Assembly: GCF_000191045.1 (NCBI RefSeq)
Contig: NC_015185.1
Span: forward strand, 372,001 to 436,000
DNA length: 64,000 bases
Reading direction: 5' to 3'
DNA from: Desulfurobacterium thermolithotrophum DSM 11699
Lineage (GTDB): Bacteria > Aquificota > Aquificia > Desulfurobacteriales > Desulfurobacteriaceae
The stretch's first letter is position 1; each line of letters opens with the position of its first letter. The translations under genes were made by a program, and so were the position numbers. Below the pieces are notes generated by a model. It was not told where the DNA came from, did no database searches, and saw nothing but the letters and a program-made list of their open reading frames with translations. Below are positions 17,500 through 26,869 of the stretch, piece after piece.

Positions 17500-18708
17500 A
17501 TGTTTATAACAATAAGAGAATTTAAAGATAAAGAGGAATTAAAAAACTATCTTCTATCAATTGGAATTACTGAAGCAGGAGTAAAAATTCTTTCGTCAAA
17601 GGTTTCTAAGTTCAACATAGAGATATCTAATATTGATACGCGAGCTGCAAATATCCTTAAACAGGATGCTATATCTGTTGGTGGAGATTGTGCTGTTCCA
17701 AGAAAGGCTTCGATTTTTGAAAAAGGAACATGCACTGTTTTATTAATGGTAACAGAAAGAAGTCTTTTTAGATTGATTGAAAAACTAAAGCTCCAACCTT
17801 TTAAGCTTAAAGAACTAGCAGTTAAACTAAAAGAAGCAGTAGAAAACTATCAAAAAGACGAGTTTATAATCAGTTATAACGGTAAAGAACTAAAGTTAAG
17901 AAAACCAGCAATAATGGGAATTTTAAATGTTACTCCTGACTCTTTTTCCGATGGAGGAAAGTTTTCTACTGTTGATAGAGCTTTGAAACACTGCGAAGAA
18001 ATGCTTGAAAGTGGTGCTGATATAATAGATGTAGGTGGGGAGTCAACAAGACCTGGTTCTGATCCTGTACCAATAGAAGAAGAACTAAGAAGAACTATTC
18101 CTGTTATTGAAGAAATAAGAAAAAAACTTGGAAATGAATTTTTTATATCCATAGATACCTATAAATCGGAAGTAGCAAAGAAAGCTCTTGAAGCCGGTGC
18201 AGATATAGTTAACGATATAAGCGGTTTTCACTTTGATAAAAACATGGCTGTTTTAGTAGCAGAAAAAGGCTGTCCTGCAATTGTTATGCATATAAAAGGA
18301 ACTCCAAAGGACATGCAAAAAAACCCTTATTACGAAAATGTTATAAGAGAAATCCTTCTTTACTTCGAGAAAACACTAAAAGAAGCGGAGAAAAAAGGAG
18401 TAAAGAGAGAGCAATTGATAATAGATCCAGGCATAGGTTTTGGAAAAAGGTTGGAAGATAACCTATGTATCCTAAGAAGACTTTCAGAGTTTAAAACACT
18501 AGGACTTCCAATTCTTATCGGAACTTCAAGAAAGAGCTTTATCGGAACAATTACAGGTGAAAGTGATCCTAAAAAAAGGTTAGAAGGAACTCTTGCATCC
18601 GTTTATGCCTCGGTAATTAGAGGCGCAAAAATAGTAAGAGTTCACGATGTAAAGGAAACAAAGAAATTTCTTGATACTCTATGGGCACTAGAGGAGGTCT
18701 ATTGTTAG
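17500..18708 (+). CDS. folP: Dihydropteroate synthase with N-terminal extension
   Basis: A 402-residue folate enzyme that joins p-aminobenzoate to dihydropterin pyrophosphate. The TIM-barrel core from about residue 140 shows GILNVTPDSFSDGG, VGGESTRPGSD and DPGIGFGKR, which bind pterin and phosphate. The first 130 or so residues form an extra domain not found in short E. coli-type enzymes but common in longer forms of thermophiles and archaea. The ATG at 17500 has GGAG seven bases upstream; an in-frame TTG at 17488 is less likely. It leads a tight operon with cdaA, cdaR and glmM. Confidence 0.93.
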   Translation: MFITIREFKDKEELKNYLLSIGITEAGVKILSSKVSKFNIEISNIDTRAANILKQDAISVGGDCAVPRKASIFEKGTCTVLLMVTERSLFRLIEKLKLQPFKLKELAVKLKEAVENYQKDEFIISYNGKELKLRKPAIMGILNVTPDSFSDGGKFSTVDRALKHCEEMLESGADIIDVGGESTRPGSDPVPIEEELRRTIPVIEEIRKKLGNEFFISIDTYKSEVAKKALEAGADIVNDISGFHFDKNMAVLVAEKGCPAIVMHIKGTPKDMQKNPYYENVIREILLYFEKTLKEAEKKGVKREQLIIDPGIGFGKRLEDNLCILRRLSEFKTLGLPILIGTSRKSFIGTITGESDPKKRLEGTLASVYASVIRGAKIVRVHDVKETKKFLDTLWALEEVYC

Positions 18709-19514
18709 AAGCTATACCGAAAATTACTCTATGGGACGTTATAGATATACTGATAGTAGCTTTTCTTATTTACAGGATCTTTGTTTATCTTTCAGAAACA
18801 AGAGCTATTCAAATCTTAATAGGTCTTTTAGTTCTTTTAATGTTTAGCGTTATAGCAAAGTTTTTTCACTTTTACACATTGTCCTTTATATTTAACAATT
18901 TAATAACAATAGGAATATTCGCACTAATCGTTATTTTTCAGCCTGAAATTAGGAGAATTCTTGCAAGGATAGGGGAAAAGCAGTTTGGTATTTTTACCAC
19001 TGAAGAAGAAGCAGAAAAAGTTATAGAGGAAATAGTTAGAGCTTCTGCTTCTATGTCTGAAGATAGAATAGGTGCTTTAATTGTAGTAGAAAGAGATATA
19101 AAATTAGACAATTATATTGAAGCAGGAACATTAATAAACGGGGCGGTTTCTAAAGAGCTCCTCATAACTATTTTTTGGCCTGGAACACCCCTTCATGATG
19201 GCGCAACGATAATAAGGAAAGATAAGATATACAAAGCGGGTGCGTTTCTTCCCTTATCTTTAAACCCTCATCTTCCTCAAACTGTAGGAACAAGACATAG
19301 AGCGGCCATAGGAATTACAGAAGAAACCGATGCTATAGCAGTAGTTATTTCTGAGGAAACAGGAGCTGTGTCTATTTCGTATGCAGGAAAATTGATAAAA
19401 AATCTTGACCCTCCAAAATTAAAAAAGGTACTAAAAGGATTGCTTGTTAAAAAAGCTAAAGAAAAGAAAAACTTTGTTGACTATTTCAAGAGGAGAAATG
19501 AAGAAAGCTTTTGA
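18702..19514 (+). CDS. cdaA: Diadenylate cyclase CdaA
   Basis: About 270 residues. Three transmembrane helices in the first 85 residues anchor a DAC domain that joins two ATP molecules into cyclic di-AMP. The two signature motifs, DGA in LHDGATIIRKDKIY and RHR in GTRHRAAIG, are intact. I prefer the TTG at 18702, four bases after GAGGAGG, to the ATG at 18681, which lies upstream of that ribosome binding site. The gene overlaps folP by 7 bases. The order cdaA-cdaR-glmM is the classic cyclic di-AMP operon. Confidence 0.92.
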   Translation: MLEAIPKITLWDVIDILIVAFLIYRIFVYLSETRAIQILIGLLVLLMFSVIAKFFHFYTLSFIFNNLITIGIFALIVIFQPEIRRILARIGEKQFGIFTTEEEAEKVIEEIVRASASMSEDRIGALIVVERDIKLDNYIEAGTLINGAVSKELLITIFWPGTPLHDGATIIRKDKIYKAGAFLPLSLNPHLPQTVGTRHRAAIGITEETDAIAVVISEETGAVSISYAGKLIKNLDPPKLKKVLKGLLVKKAKEKKNFVDYFKRRNEESF

Positions 19515-20136
19515 TCTTATCTTTTATAAGTTTCACTATAAGGTACTTGCTCTACTTTCTGCTATCTTACTTTGGCTTCTTGCTACAAACAAAGAAATTA
19601 CAGAAACCGAATTGAGAGTTAAAGTAAGCCCTCTTTCTAGGGGAAATTATAAGATTATTGATTACTTTCCCAAAGAAATAAATCTTACTGTAGAAGGCTA
19701 TAGAAAAGATTTACTTATTCTTAAGGAAAAAAATTTGGTTAGAATTCTTTTGCCAGAAAAGATTCAAACTAACGAAAGTGGGACTGCTTTAGTAAAAATA
19801 AAGAAAGATAAGCTCTTGCTTCCTGTATCTTCTGTTAAAGTGAAAAAGATTGATCCAAGCTATTTAAGAATTAAGGCTGAAAAGCTAATAAAAAAGGTAG
19901 TTCCTGTAAAGCTAGAAGCTATAGGAATAAGGAAAAATCTTAAACTTATTCTATCTCCTAACTATGTTATTGTTTATATTCCTGAAAAGCTAAAAAATAA
20001 AGTACATTTTGTTAGAACAGAAAAGATTGACTTATCAAGCATAAAGGGAAATGCAGAAATATACCTAAACATCGTTAGCAATTATAAAGTAGAGCCAAGC
20101 AGAGTAAAATTGATAATTAGAAAAAACAGGAGGTAG
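19498..20136 (+). CDS. cdaR: YbbR-domain regulator of CdaA
   Basis: About 212 residues with one N-terminal transmembrane helix (YKVLALLSAILLWLLA) and YbbR-type beta domains on the outer side. In Firmicutes CdaR binds CdaA and modulates cyclic di-AMP synthesis. The ATG at 19498 follows AGGAGAA and lies inside the end of cdaA; the upstream ATG at 19444 would add a charged leader and is less likely. There is room for about two YbbR repeats. Confidence 0.83.
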   Translation: MKKAFDLIFYKFHYKVLALLSAILLWLLATNKEITETELRVKVSPLSRGNYKIIDYFPKEINLTVEGYRKDLLILKEKNLVRILLPEKIQTNESGTALVKIKKDKLLLPVSSVKVKKIDPSYLRIKAEKLIKKVVPVKLEAIGIRKNLKLILSPNYVIVYIPEKLKNKVHFVRTEKIDLSSIKGNAEIYLNIVSNYKVEPSRVKLIIRKNRR

Positions 20137-20137
20137 A

Positions 20138-21490
20138 ATGCGGATTCCAAAGAGAAAACTTTTTGGAACAGATGGTATTAGAGGAATTGCAAACAGATAT
20201 CCATTAACACCAGAAATGGTTCAAAAGATAGGAGTATCTTACGGTGTTTATCTTAATTCTAAGTATCCTGGAGAAAAACACACGGTAGTTGTTGGAAAAG
20301 ATACAAGACTTTCTTCGGATATGATAAAGTCTGCACTTATAAGTGGACTAACGGCAACCGGAGTGGATGTAATTGACGTTGATGTAGTTCCTACTCCTGC
20401 TCTTTCATTTTTCATCAAGGAAGGAAATTTATCCGGTGGTGTTATGGTTTCAGCTTCTCACAATCCGTATGAATATAATGGATTAAAGTTCTTTAATAAG
20501 GAAGGTAGAAAGTTTACAGAAGTAGAAGAAGGAGCTCTTGAACTTGTTATTTTTAATAAGTTTGAATTACCTAAGGCTTCTTCAGATAACATTGGAAGAG
20601 TTTTTGATGGAGAAAACTTGGTTGAAGGTTACGAAAAATTCATAGAATCTGCAGGTAGATATCTTGCAGGTCTTAAAATAGGTATAGATTGTGCAAACGG
20701 AGCAACTTTTAAAATAGCACCTGAAATATTTAGAGCTTTAGGAGCAAAGGTTTTTGTGTTCAATGCTGAGCCAGACGGCTTAAATATTAACGAAAACTGT
20801 GGTGCAACAAATCCAGAGTTCATAGCTTCAAAAGTTAAGGAACTTAAACTCCATATTGGATTTGCTTATGATGGAGATGGCGATAGATGCATTGCCGTTG
20901 ATGAAAACGGTCAAGTAGTAGATGGCGATCAAATAATGGCAATTTTTGCAGCTCACTATATGGATAAAAACAAAACTGTTGTTGCAACGGTTATGAGTAA
21001 TATAGGTCTTGAGCTTTTTCTTGAGAAACTTGGTATAAACCTTATTAGAACAAATGTTGGAGATAGACTTGTTTCTGAAAAGATGGTAGAAACAGATTCC
21101 CTTGTTGGAGGTGAACAATCCGGTCACATAATTTTAAGGGACTATCTTGAAACAGGAGACGGCCTTTTAACTTCTGTTATCCTTGCTTCCATTGTAAAGT
21201 CAACAAGAAAACCTCTAAGTCAACTTAGCAGCATGATGAAAAAGTATCCACAAAAACTAAAGAACCTAAGAGTGAAAGAAAAGAAGCCTATAGAGAAGAT
21301 GGAAGGAGTTAGTAAAGCAATAGAAGAAGCAAGAAAACAACTTAGTGGAAGAGGAAGAGTTCTTGTAAGATATTCAGGAACAGAACCTCTTATTAGAATT
21401 ATGGTTGAAGCAGAGAGTGAAGAGCTAATTGAAGAAATGACAGAGCTCATAGAAAAAGCATTAAGAGAAGAAGGTATAGTTGAAGAATAA
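20138..21490 (+). CDS. glmM: Phosphoglucosamine mutase GlmM
   Basis: A 450-residue phosphohexomutase that converts glucosamine-6-phosphate to glucosamine-1-phosphate for peptidoglycan and LPS. The catalytic phosphoserine loop SASHNP is at 105-110 (S107). The metal-binding loop DGDGDR is near 246-251 and a sugar-binding GGEQSGH motif follows. The phosphate-binding RYSGTEPLIRIM is near the C-terminus. The gene starts one base after cdaR, and in other bacteria GlmM also binds and restrains CdaA. Confidence 0.97.
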   Translation: MRIPKRKLFGTDGIRGIANRYPLTPEMVQKIGVSYGVYLNSKYPGEKHTVVVGKDTRLSSDMIKSALISGLTATGVDVIDVDVVPTPALSFFIKEGNLSGGVMVSASHNPYEYNGLKFFNKEGRKFTEVEEGALELVIFNKFELPKASSDNIGRVFDGENLVEGYEKFIESAGRYLAGLKIGIDCANGATFKIAPEIFRALGAKVFVFNAEPDGLNINENCGATNPEFIASKVKELKLHIGFAYDGDGDRCIAVDENGQVVDGDQIMAIFAAHYMDKNKTVVATVMSNIGLELFLEKLGINLIRTNVGDRLVSEKMVETDSLVGGEQSGHIILRDYLETGDGLLTSVILASIVKSTRKPLSQLSSMMKKYPQKLKNLRVKEKKPIEKMEGVSKAIEEARKQLSGRGRVLVRYSGTEPLIRIMVEAESEELIEEMTELIEKALREEGIVEE

Positions 21491-21511
21491 AAAGTGTTAA
21501 TAGGAGGTGAA

Positions 21512-23377
21512 ATGAGACAGCTTCTAACCGTCTTAGCTTTGTTTCTTTTTCCATTAAAAGTTCTTGCAGATACTTACGGAGCAGAGATTCTATACGACTA
21601 TACTTTTGTTAAGTTTTTCCCCGATGGAAGAAAAATTTGGAAAGAAGAAAGAGCAATTAAAATTCTTGACAAGAGAGGAATTAAGGACTTTGGAGAAATA
21701 GTAATTCCATTTTCCACTGAACACCAAAAGCTAAAAATTCTTTATGCCTACACGGTTTTACCTAACGGTAAAATAGTAAAACCAGATAAAAAAGCTTTCA
21801 ATATCGTATATCCTCCTTTTGTATCGGAAGCGCCAATTTATTCAGACCTAAAATATCAAACTATCTCAATGCCTGCAGTAACTAAGGGAGCAATAATAAA
21901 GTATGCATTCGAAGTAGAAACCGTAAAACCTTATATGAAAAATGAATTTTGGAGCACAAACTTTTTCCAGGATGAATATCCAATAAAAGAAGCTTCTTTT
22001 ACAGCCTATATTCCCAAAGGTAAGTACTTTAAGTATAAAGAATATAACATGACAGAAAAACCTCAGGTTAAAGAGGAGAGTAACTATAAAGTCCTTAGTT
22101 GGAAACTTAGAGACATTCCTCCTATAGAGAAAGAACCTAATATGCCTCCAATGGGAGAACTTGTTAAAAAAGTTGTAATTACTTCCCTTAAAAACTGGAA
22201 CCAAGTTGCTAGGTGGTATTCGGATCTTGCAAAGGAAGCTATTGAACCTGATGAAACAATTATAAAAACTGTACAAGAAATAACTGCTGGAAAGAGAACA
22301 CAAGAGGAAAAAATAAGAGCTATCTATAATTTTGTAGCTCAAAACATAAGATACGTCGGAATGGAGTTTGGAATAAATGGTTATAAGCCACATAAAGCTT
22401 TAGAAATCTTGAAAAATAGGTATGGAGACTGTAAAGATCATGCAACACTCTTAATTTCAATGTTAAAAGTCATTGGAGTAAAGGGTTATCCTGTTTTAAT
22501 CCCTACACTTAGTACTCCTAACATGGATCCTGAAGTTCCAATTCCTACAGCGTTTAATCATGAAATAGCAGCTATAAAAACTGAAAATGGTTATCTTTTC
22601 ATGGATACAACCAGTGATGTTACACCTATTGGTTATCTTCCTTCTGGAGATCAAGGAAGAAGAGTTCTGATTGTAGATGTTGAAAAAGAAGAAGGAAAAG
22701 TTTCAGAAACACCTATAGCTCCTTCAGAGAAAAATGTTGAAGGCTTTAAAGGAGAGTTTAAACTTCATCCGTTTGGAAAATTAAGCGGTGAGTTCACATT
22801 TACTTATAGTGGTATTTACAGCGAATTTGAAAGAAGCAGACTTTTATCACTTTCTCCTGATTCAACAAAAAGACACGTTGAAGAATTAGCCTCAAAAGTT
22901 TCTCCAGGATTTGATGTAGACAGTTTTAAGCTATCAAACTTTAAAAACCTTAACATTCCAGACATTGAAGTAAAAATAAAAGGGGAAGATACAACTTATG
23001 GAACTTTAACTTCTCACCTTTTAGTGGCAAAAGTCCCAGTTCCTGATTACAGCAGGATTGTTTCGTTAGTGGCTTCAAAGAAGAGAAAGTATCCTTACGT
23101 TATTGGGTATAAGATGACAAAAGAATCAGTAGTGGAAGTAGAGTTACCAAAAGGTTTTGAGCTATATTTAAAACCAGAAAACTTTTATTTTGAAAATAGA
23201 GTTGGTTCTTTTGAAATAAAGTGGAAAATGGAAGGAAAAACTTTGAAGTTTCACTCAAAAATGATTTTAAAGAAGAATGTAGTACCTCCTGAAGAATACA
23301 AAGACTTAAGAGAACTTTTTAACACTACTGTAAAAACGTTAAGAAATCAAACAATTGTTCTTAAGAGGAAAAGTTAA
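21512..23377 (+). CDS. Secreted DUF3857/transglutaminase-like protein
   Basis: About 621 residues with a signal peptide (MRQLLTVLALFLFPLKVLA). A DUF3857 beta domain (about 30-210) is followed by a transglutaminase-like fold. Its Cys-His-Asp triad is visible: cysteine in RYGDCKDHA, histidine in FNHEIAAI and aspartate in FMDTTSDV. A beta-rich C-terminal part follows. GGAGGTGAA before the ATG at 21512 decides the start. Proteins of this family act in the periplasm; the substrate is unknown. It ends as ATGA with tsaD. Confidence 0.85.
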   Translation: MRQLLTVLALFLFPLKVLADTYGAEILYDYTFVKFFPDGRKIWKEERAIKILDKRGIKDFGEIVIPFSTEHQKLKILYAYTVLPNGKIVKPDKKAFNIVYPPFVSEAPIYSDLKYQTISMPAVTKGAIIKYAFEVETVKPYMKNEFWSTNFFQDEYPIKEASFTAYIPKGKYFKYKEYNMTEKPQVKEESNYKVLSWKLRDIPPIEKEPNMPPMGELVKKVVITSLKNWNQVARWYSDLAKEAIEPDETIIKTVQEITAGKRTQEEKIRAIYNFVAQNIRYVGMEFGINGYKPHKALEILKNRYGDCKDHATLLISMLKVIGVKGYPVLIPTLSTPNMDPEVPIPTAFNHEIAAIKTENGYLFMDTTSDVTPIGYLPSGDQGRRVLIVDVEKEEGKVSETPIAPSEKNVEGFKGEFKLHPFGKLSGEFTFTYSGIYSEFERSRLLSLSPDSTKRHVEELASKVSPGFDVDSFKLSNFKNLNIPDIEVKIKGEDTTYGTLTSHLLVAKVPVPDYSRIVSLVASKKRKYPYVIGYKMTKESVVEVELPKGFELYLKPENFYFENRVGSFEIKWKMEGKTLKFHSKMILKKNVVPPEEYKDLRELFNTTVKTLRNQTIVLKRKS

Positions 23378-24354
23378 TGATAGTTTTAGGAATAGATACT
23401 TCTTGTGATGACACTTCCATAGCAGTTTATAATGGTAAAGAAAACAGAATGCTTTCTAATATTGTTTCTTCTCAGTATCAGTTTCATCAAGAGTTTGGAG
23501 GAGTAGTACCTGAAATTGCAGCAAGAAAACATGCAGAGAATATAGATATAGTTTTTAATGAAGCTTTAAAGGTTGCAGGTATTGAAGTTAGTGATATAGA
23601 ACTTGTTGCTGTTACAAGAACTCCCGGTCTTCTTCCTGCTCTTTTAGTTGGAGTAACATTTGGAAAGGGTATTGCTTACTGGAGGGAAATTCCTTTAAAA
23701 GGAGTTCACCACATTGAGGCTCATATTTTCTCTCCTTTTATTGGTAAAGTTCCTGAGTTTCCTTTTTTATCCTTAGTTGTAAGTGGTGGACACACACTTA
23801 TTGTCTTAGTTGAGGGACTTGGTAAGTATAAGCTCATTGGAAAGACTCTTGATGATGCCGTGGGGGAAGCTTACGACAAGGTAGCAAAAATGCTTGGTTT
23901 GGGATATCCGGGAGGTCCCGTAATAGATAAGATTTATAAAAACTATGATGGAGACTTTATAGATCTTCCAAAACCAAGAGCTCCACAATTTAACTTTAGC
24001 TTTAGTGGACTCAAAACAGCAGTTAGAAGACTTATAGAGAAGGGATATCCGGTTGAGCAAGTAGCTGCTTCTTTTCAGAAAACGGCAATTGAGTATCTTA
24101 CAGGAAAACTGAAAAAAGCTATTAAGGAATTAAAAGTGAAAAAAGTAGCAATTGCTGGTGGTGTTTCTGCTAATTCTCTCTTAAGAGAAAGTTTAAAAAT
24201 AATGCAGGTAGAGAAAAACTTAAACCTCTTCCTTCCTGAAATGGAATTTACATCTGACAATGGAGCAATGGTAGCGTATGTAGGATACAGGAAGTTTTTA
24301 ATAGAAGGAGAAGATAGTTTAAGTATGAATGCCATTGCAAGAAGCTCTTTGTAA
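23377..24354 (+). CDS. tsaD: tRNA N6-threonylcarbamoyladenosine synthase subunit TsaD
   Basis: A 325-residue ASKHA-fold protein that transfers threonylcarbamoyl to A37 of ANN-reading tRNAs together with TsaB and TsaE. The N-terminal GIDTSCDDTS, the metal-binding HHIEAH with its two histidines, SGGHT and the late GGVSANSLLR are all family signatures. Length is typical for bacteria. It overlaps the preceding gene by one base and is followed closely by the exporter genes. Confidence 0.96.
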   Translation: MIVLGIDTSCDDTSIAVYNGKENRMLSNIVSSQYQFHQEFGGVVPEIAARKHAENIDIVFNEALKVAGIEVSDIELVAVTRTPGLLPALLVGVTFGKGIAYWREIPLKGVHHIEAHIFSPFIGKVPEFPFLSLVVSGGHTLIVLVEGLGKYKLIGKTLDDAVGEAYDKVAKMLGLGYPGGPVIDKIYKNYDGDFIDLPKPRAPQFNFSFSGLKTAVRRLIEKGYPVEQVAASFQKTAIEYLTGKLKKAIKELKVKKVAIAGGVSANSLLRESLKIMQVEKNLNLFLPEMEFTSDNGAMVAYVGYRKFLIEGEDSLSMNAIARSSL

Positions 24355-24366
24355 GGAGGCTTTTAA

Positions 24367-25632
24367 ATGAGTAAGTCCATATTTTTATTATTTATTTTGT
24401 TTTTCTTCTCTCTTAAAAATTCATACGCTGTGACTATTTCTCAACTAAAATCTCTTATTGATAGATATTCTCTAGAAATTGGAATAGAGAAAACTGCTAT
24501 AGAAAAATCAAAATTCCTAAGAGAAGCAACTTTCCGTTCTTATTTTCCAAGAATTAGTCTAACTGGAGAAGTAGATGAGTTCTATCCTTACACAGGTTTT
24601 TTATCAAAATCTTGGAACCAGCAATATACTTTGGGAATTTCAGTAAGTGCTAATCCCTTAAATCTTCAAAGAAATGTTCAGCTAAAGGTAGATAAGTATT
24701 CTATTGAAGTTAACAAAGATGCATTAGAAAAAACAAGATTGGAGCTTTACTCTCAAGCTATTAATTATCTCCTGAAATTAAAGACCTTGGAAAAATTGAT
24801 TGAAATAAGAAAAGAGCTCCTTAGAAGCAGCAAAGAGATATTAAAAATTTCCGAAAAAAAGTACAAAAATGGATTAGTTCTCATTACAGACGTTTTAAAA
24901 TCAAAGGCAAATGTTGAAAAGGCAAAAACTTCTCTAAGAAATACAGAAAAAGAATATAATCAAACTTTTAACCTGTTAAATGAGCTAGTAAACTTTTCGC
25001 TAAAAACAGGAGAAAAAGCTGAAGTTGAGCTTTTAGAGGAAGTTAAGCTACCAAAAATAAAAAAACTCATTTCAATTGCTCTTTTAAAGAGACCTGAAAT
25101 TTATAAGCTTAAAAAAGAGATAGAAATTGCTAAATTGAACGTCGAAATTCAAAAGAAAACACTTTCTCCACAGCTAAATTTTTCTGCGTCTTATACAAAA
25201 AGTGGAACAGCTTTTTTCCCTGATAAAGACAACTATCAACTTTCAGCAGTTTTAAGTTTTCCTATTTTTGATAGTGGAGTAACAAAACTAAAATCTCTTG
25301 CAGTTACGAAAGACTTAATTTCAAAAGAACTTAGTTTAAAAAAGCAGGAAAATGCTATTAAGAGGGAAGTTTTAAACGCTGTAGAAGCAGTAAATTCGGC
25401 TATGGAAGAGGTTAAATCTGCTAAGTCTTTCTTAAATTATTCTAAGGAAGCTTATAAAAGAGTTTTAAACGAGTACAAGTTAGGTGTTTCAGATATAGTT
25501 GCTCTTTTACAAGCTTTTGATAATTTAAAGACTGCGGAAGAAAGCTATATAAATTCTCTTTTTAACCTAAATAGTGCTTACTATGAGTTAAAAAAGGCAA
25601 CTGGTGAGCTTCTTTACGGAGGTAAAAAGTGA
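24367..25632 (+). CDS. TolC-like outer-membrane efflux protein
   Basis: A 421-residue outer-membrane channel with a signal peptide (about 1-21) and two repeats of the outer membrane efflux protein domain. The repeats are rich in long amphipathic helices (about 105-220 and 310-415), as in the TolC alpha-barrel. GGAGG precedes the ATG. It overlaps the adaptor gene by 4 bases and is the outer component of a tripartite exporter encoded by the next four genes. Confidence 0.9.
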   Translation: MSKSIFLLFILFFFSLKNSYAVTISQLKSLIDRYSLEIGIEKTAIEKSKFLREATFRSYFPRISLTGEVDEFYPYTGFLSKSWNQQYTLGISVSANPLNLQRNVQLKVDKYSIEVNKDALEKTRLELYSQAINYLLKLKTLEKLIEIRKELLRSSKEILKISEKKYKNGLVLITDVLKSKANVEKAKTSLRNTEKEYNQTFNLLNELVNFSLKTGEKAEVELLEEVKLPKIKKLISIALLKRPEIYKLKKEIEIAKLNVEIQKKTLSPQLNFSASYTKSGTAFFPDKDNYQLSAVLSFPIFDSGVTKLKSLAVTKDLISKELSLKKQENAIKREVLNAVEAVNSAMEEVKSAKSFLNYSKEAYKRVLNEYKLGVSDIVALLQAFDNLKTAEESYINSLFNLNSAYYELKKATGELLYGGKK

Positions 25633-26867
25633 AAAAAATATTAGCGCTAGTCCTTATTGCTATCTTTATAGGAGGTTTTTTCTTTATTAAATCCCGCAAA
25701 AAAGTAACGCTTGTTCCAGTTCAAACAGTTAAAGTCAAAAAAGGAGATGTTAGAAATGTTATAGATGCTACTGGAATAGTAAAACCACAAGTTGGAGGAG
25801 AAATCAAAGTTGGTGCAAGAATATCTGGAACAGTTGTGAAAGAAAATGTTAGAGTTGGTGATTACGTAAATAAAGGAGATTTGATCGCAATAATTGATAA
25901 CAGAGAACTAAAAGAAGAATTAAAAAAAGCTAAAGCTCACTTAGAAGAGGTAAAAAAGACCTATTCAGAAAAGATAAAGATACAAGAAATGAGATTAAAG
26001 TCAGCTCTTGCATCGCTAACAGCAGCAGAAGCTAAGCTAAAAGCTGAGAAAGAAAACTATGAACTAAAAAAGTGGGAGTACGATAGACAGAAAAAACTTT
26101 TTAAGATCGGATATACAACTGAGCAGAAGTTAAAACAGGCAAAGGCAGAGTTTGAACGGGCGCAGAGCTCTCTAAAAGCCGCAGAAGAGAGTCTAAAAAA
26201 GGCTAATCTTGATGTAAAAATTGAAAAGAGGAACCTTGAAGAACTAAAAGCAAAGTATAAATCTGATCTTGAAACTGCAAAGGCAGCTTTAAAACAGGCA
26301 GAAATCAGATATTCTTATTCATACATCTATGCTCCAAAAAGTGGAATTATCTCCTTTGTTTCTACTCAAGAAGGTGAAACTGTTGTTGCAGGACTTAACG
26401 CTCCTGAATTTGTAACAATCCTTGATCCTGAAAAACTTGAAAACTGGATATACGTTGATGAAACAGAAATTGGAAAAATTAAGAAAGGAATGGATGTTGA
26501 GTTTACAGTTGATGCTTATAGAGGCAAGATTTTTAAAGGAAAAGTAAAAGAGATATATCCAAAACCAAAGATTCTCAATAATGTTGTGTACTATATAGTT
26601 GTTGCAAGAGGTTTTAAGGATGTAAAACTTTTGAAACCTGAAATGACAACGCACAATTCAATAATAGCTAGTATTAAAAAGAATGTTCTCGTAGTTCCTA
26701 ATGCTGCTGTTAAGTGGAAAAATGGAAAATACACAGTTTATAAGGTCGTAAATGGAAAGGTTGTAGAAACACCAGTAAAAGTTGGATGGAGCGATGACAA
26801 GTTTACAGAAATCGTCGAAGGTTTAAAAGAAGGAGATACTGTAGCACTAAAAGTAACAAGGAAGTAA
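25629..26867 (+). CDS. MacA-like periplasmic adaptor (HlyD family)
   Basis: A 412-residue membrane fusion protein: one N-terminal transmembrane helix (about 3-20), a lipoyl-like domain split around a long coiled-coil hairpin (about 95-225), then beta-barrel and membrane-proximal domains. Such adaptors bridge an inner-membrane transporter and a TolC channel. Neighbours TolC upstream and an ABC ATPase with permeases downstream make it a MacA-type rather than an RND-type adaptor. Confidence 0.9.
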   Translation: MKKILALVLIAIFIGGFFFIKSRKKVTLVPVQTVKVKKGDVRNVIDATGIVKPQVGGEIKVGARISGTVVKENVRVGDYVNKGDLIAIIDNRELKEELKKAKAHLEEVKKTYSEKIKIQEMRLKSALASLTAAEAKLKAEKENYELKKWEYDRQKKLFKIGYTTEQKLKQAKAEFERAQSSLKAAEESLKKANLDVKIEKRNLEELKAKYKSDLETAKAALKQAEIRYSYSYIYAPKSGIISFVSTQEGETVVAGLNAPEFVTILDPEKLENWIYVDETEIGKIKKGMDVEFTVDAYRGKIFKGKVKEIYPKPKILNNVVYYIVVARGFKDVKLLKPEMTTHNSIIASIKKNVLVVPNAAVKWKNGKYTVYKVVNGKVVETPVKVGWSDDKFTEIVEGLKEGDTVALKVTRK

Positions 26868-26869
26868 AA

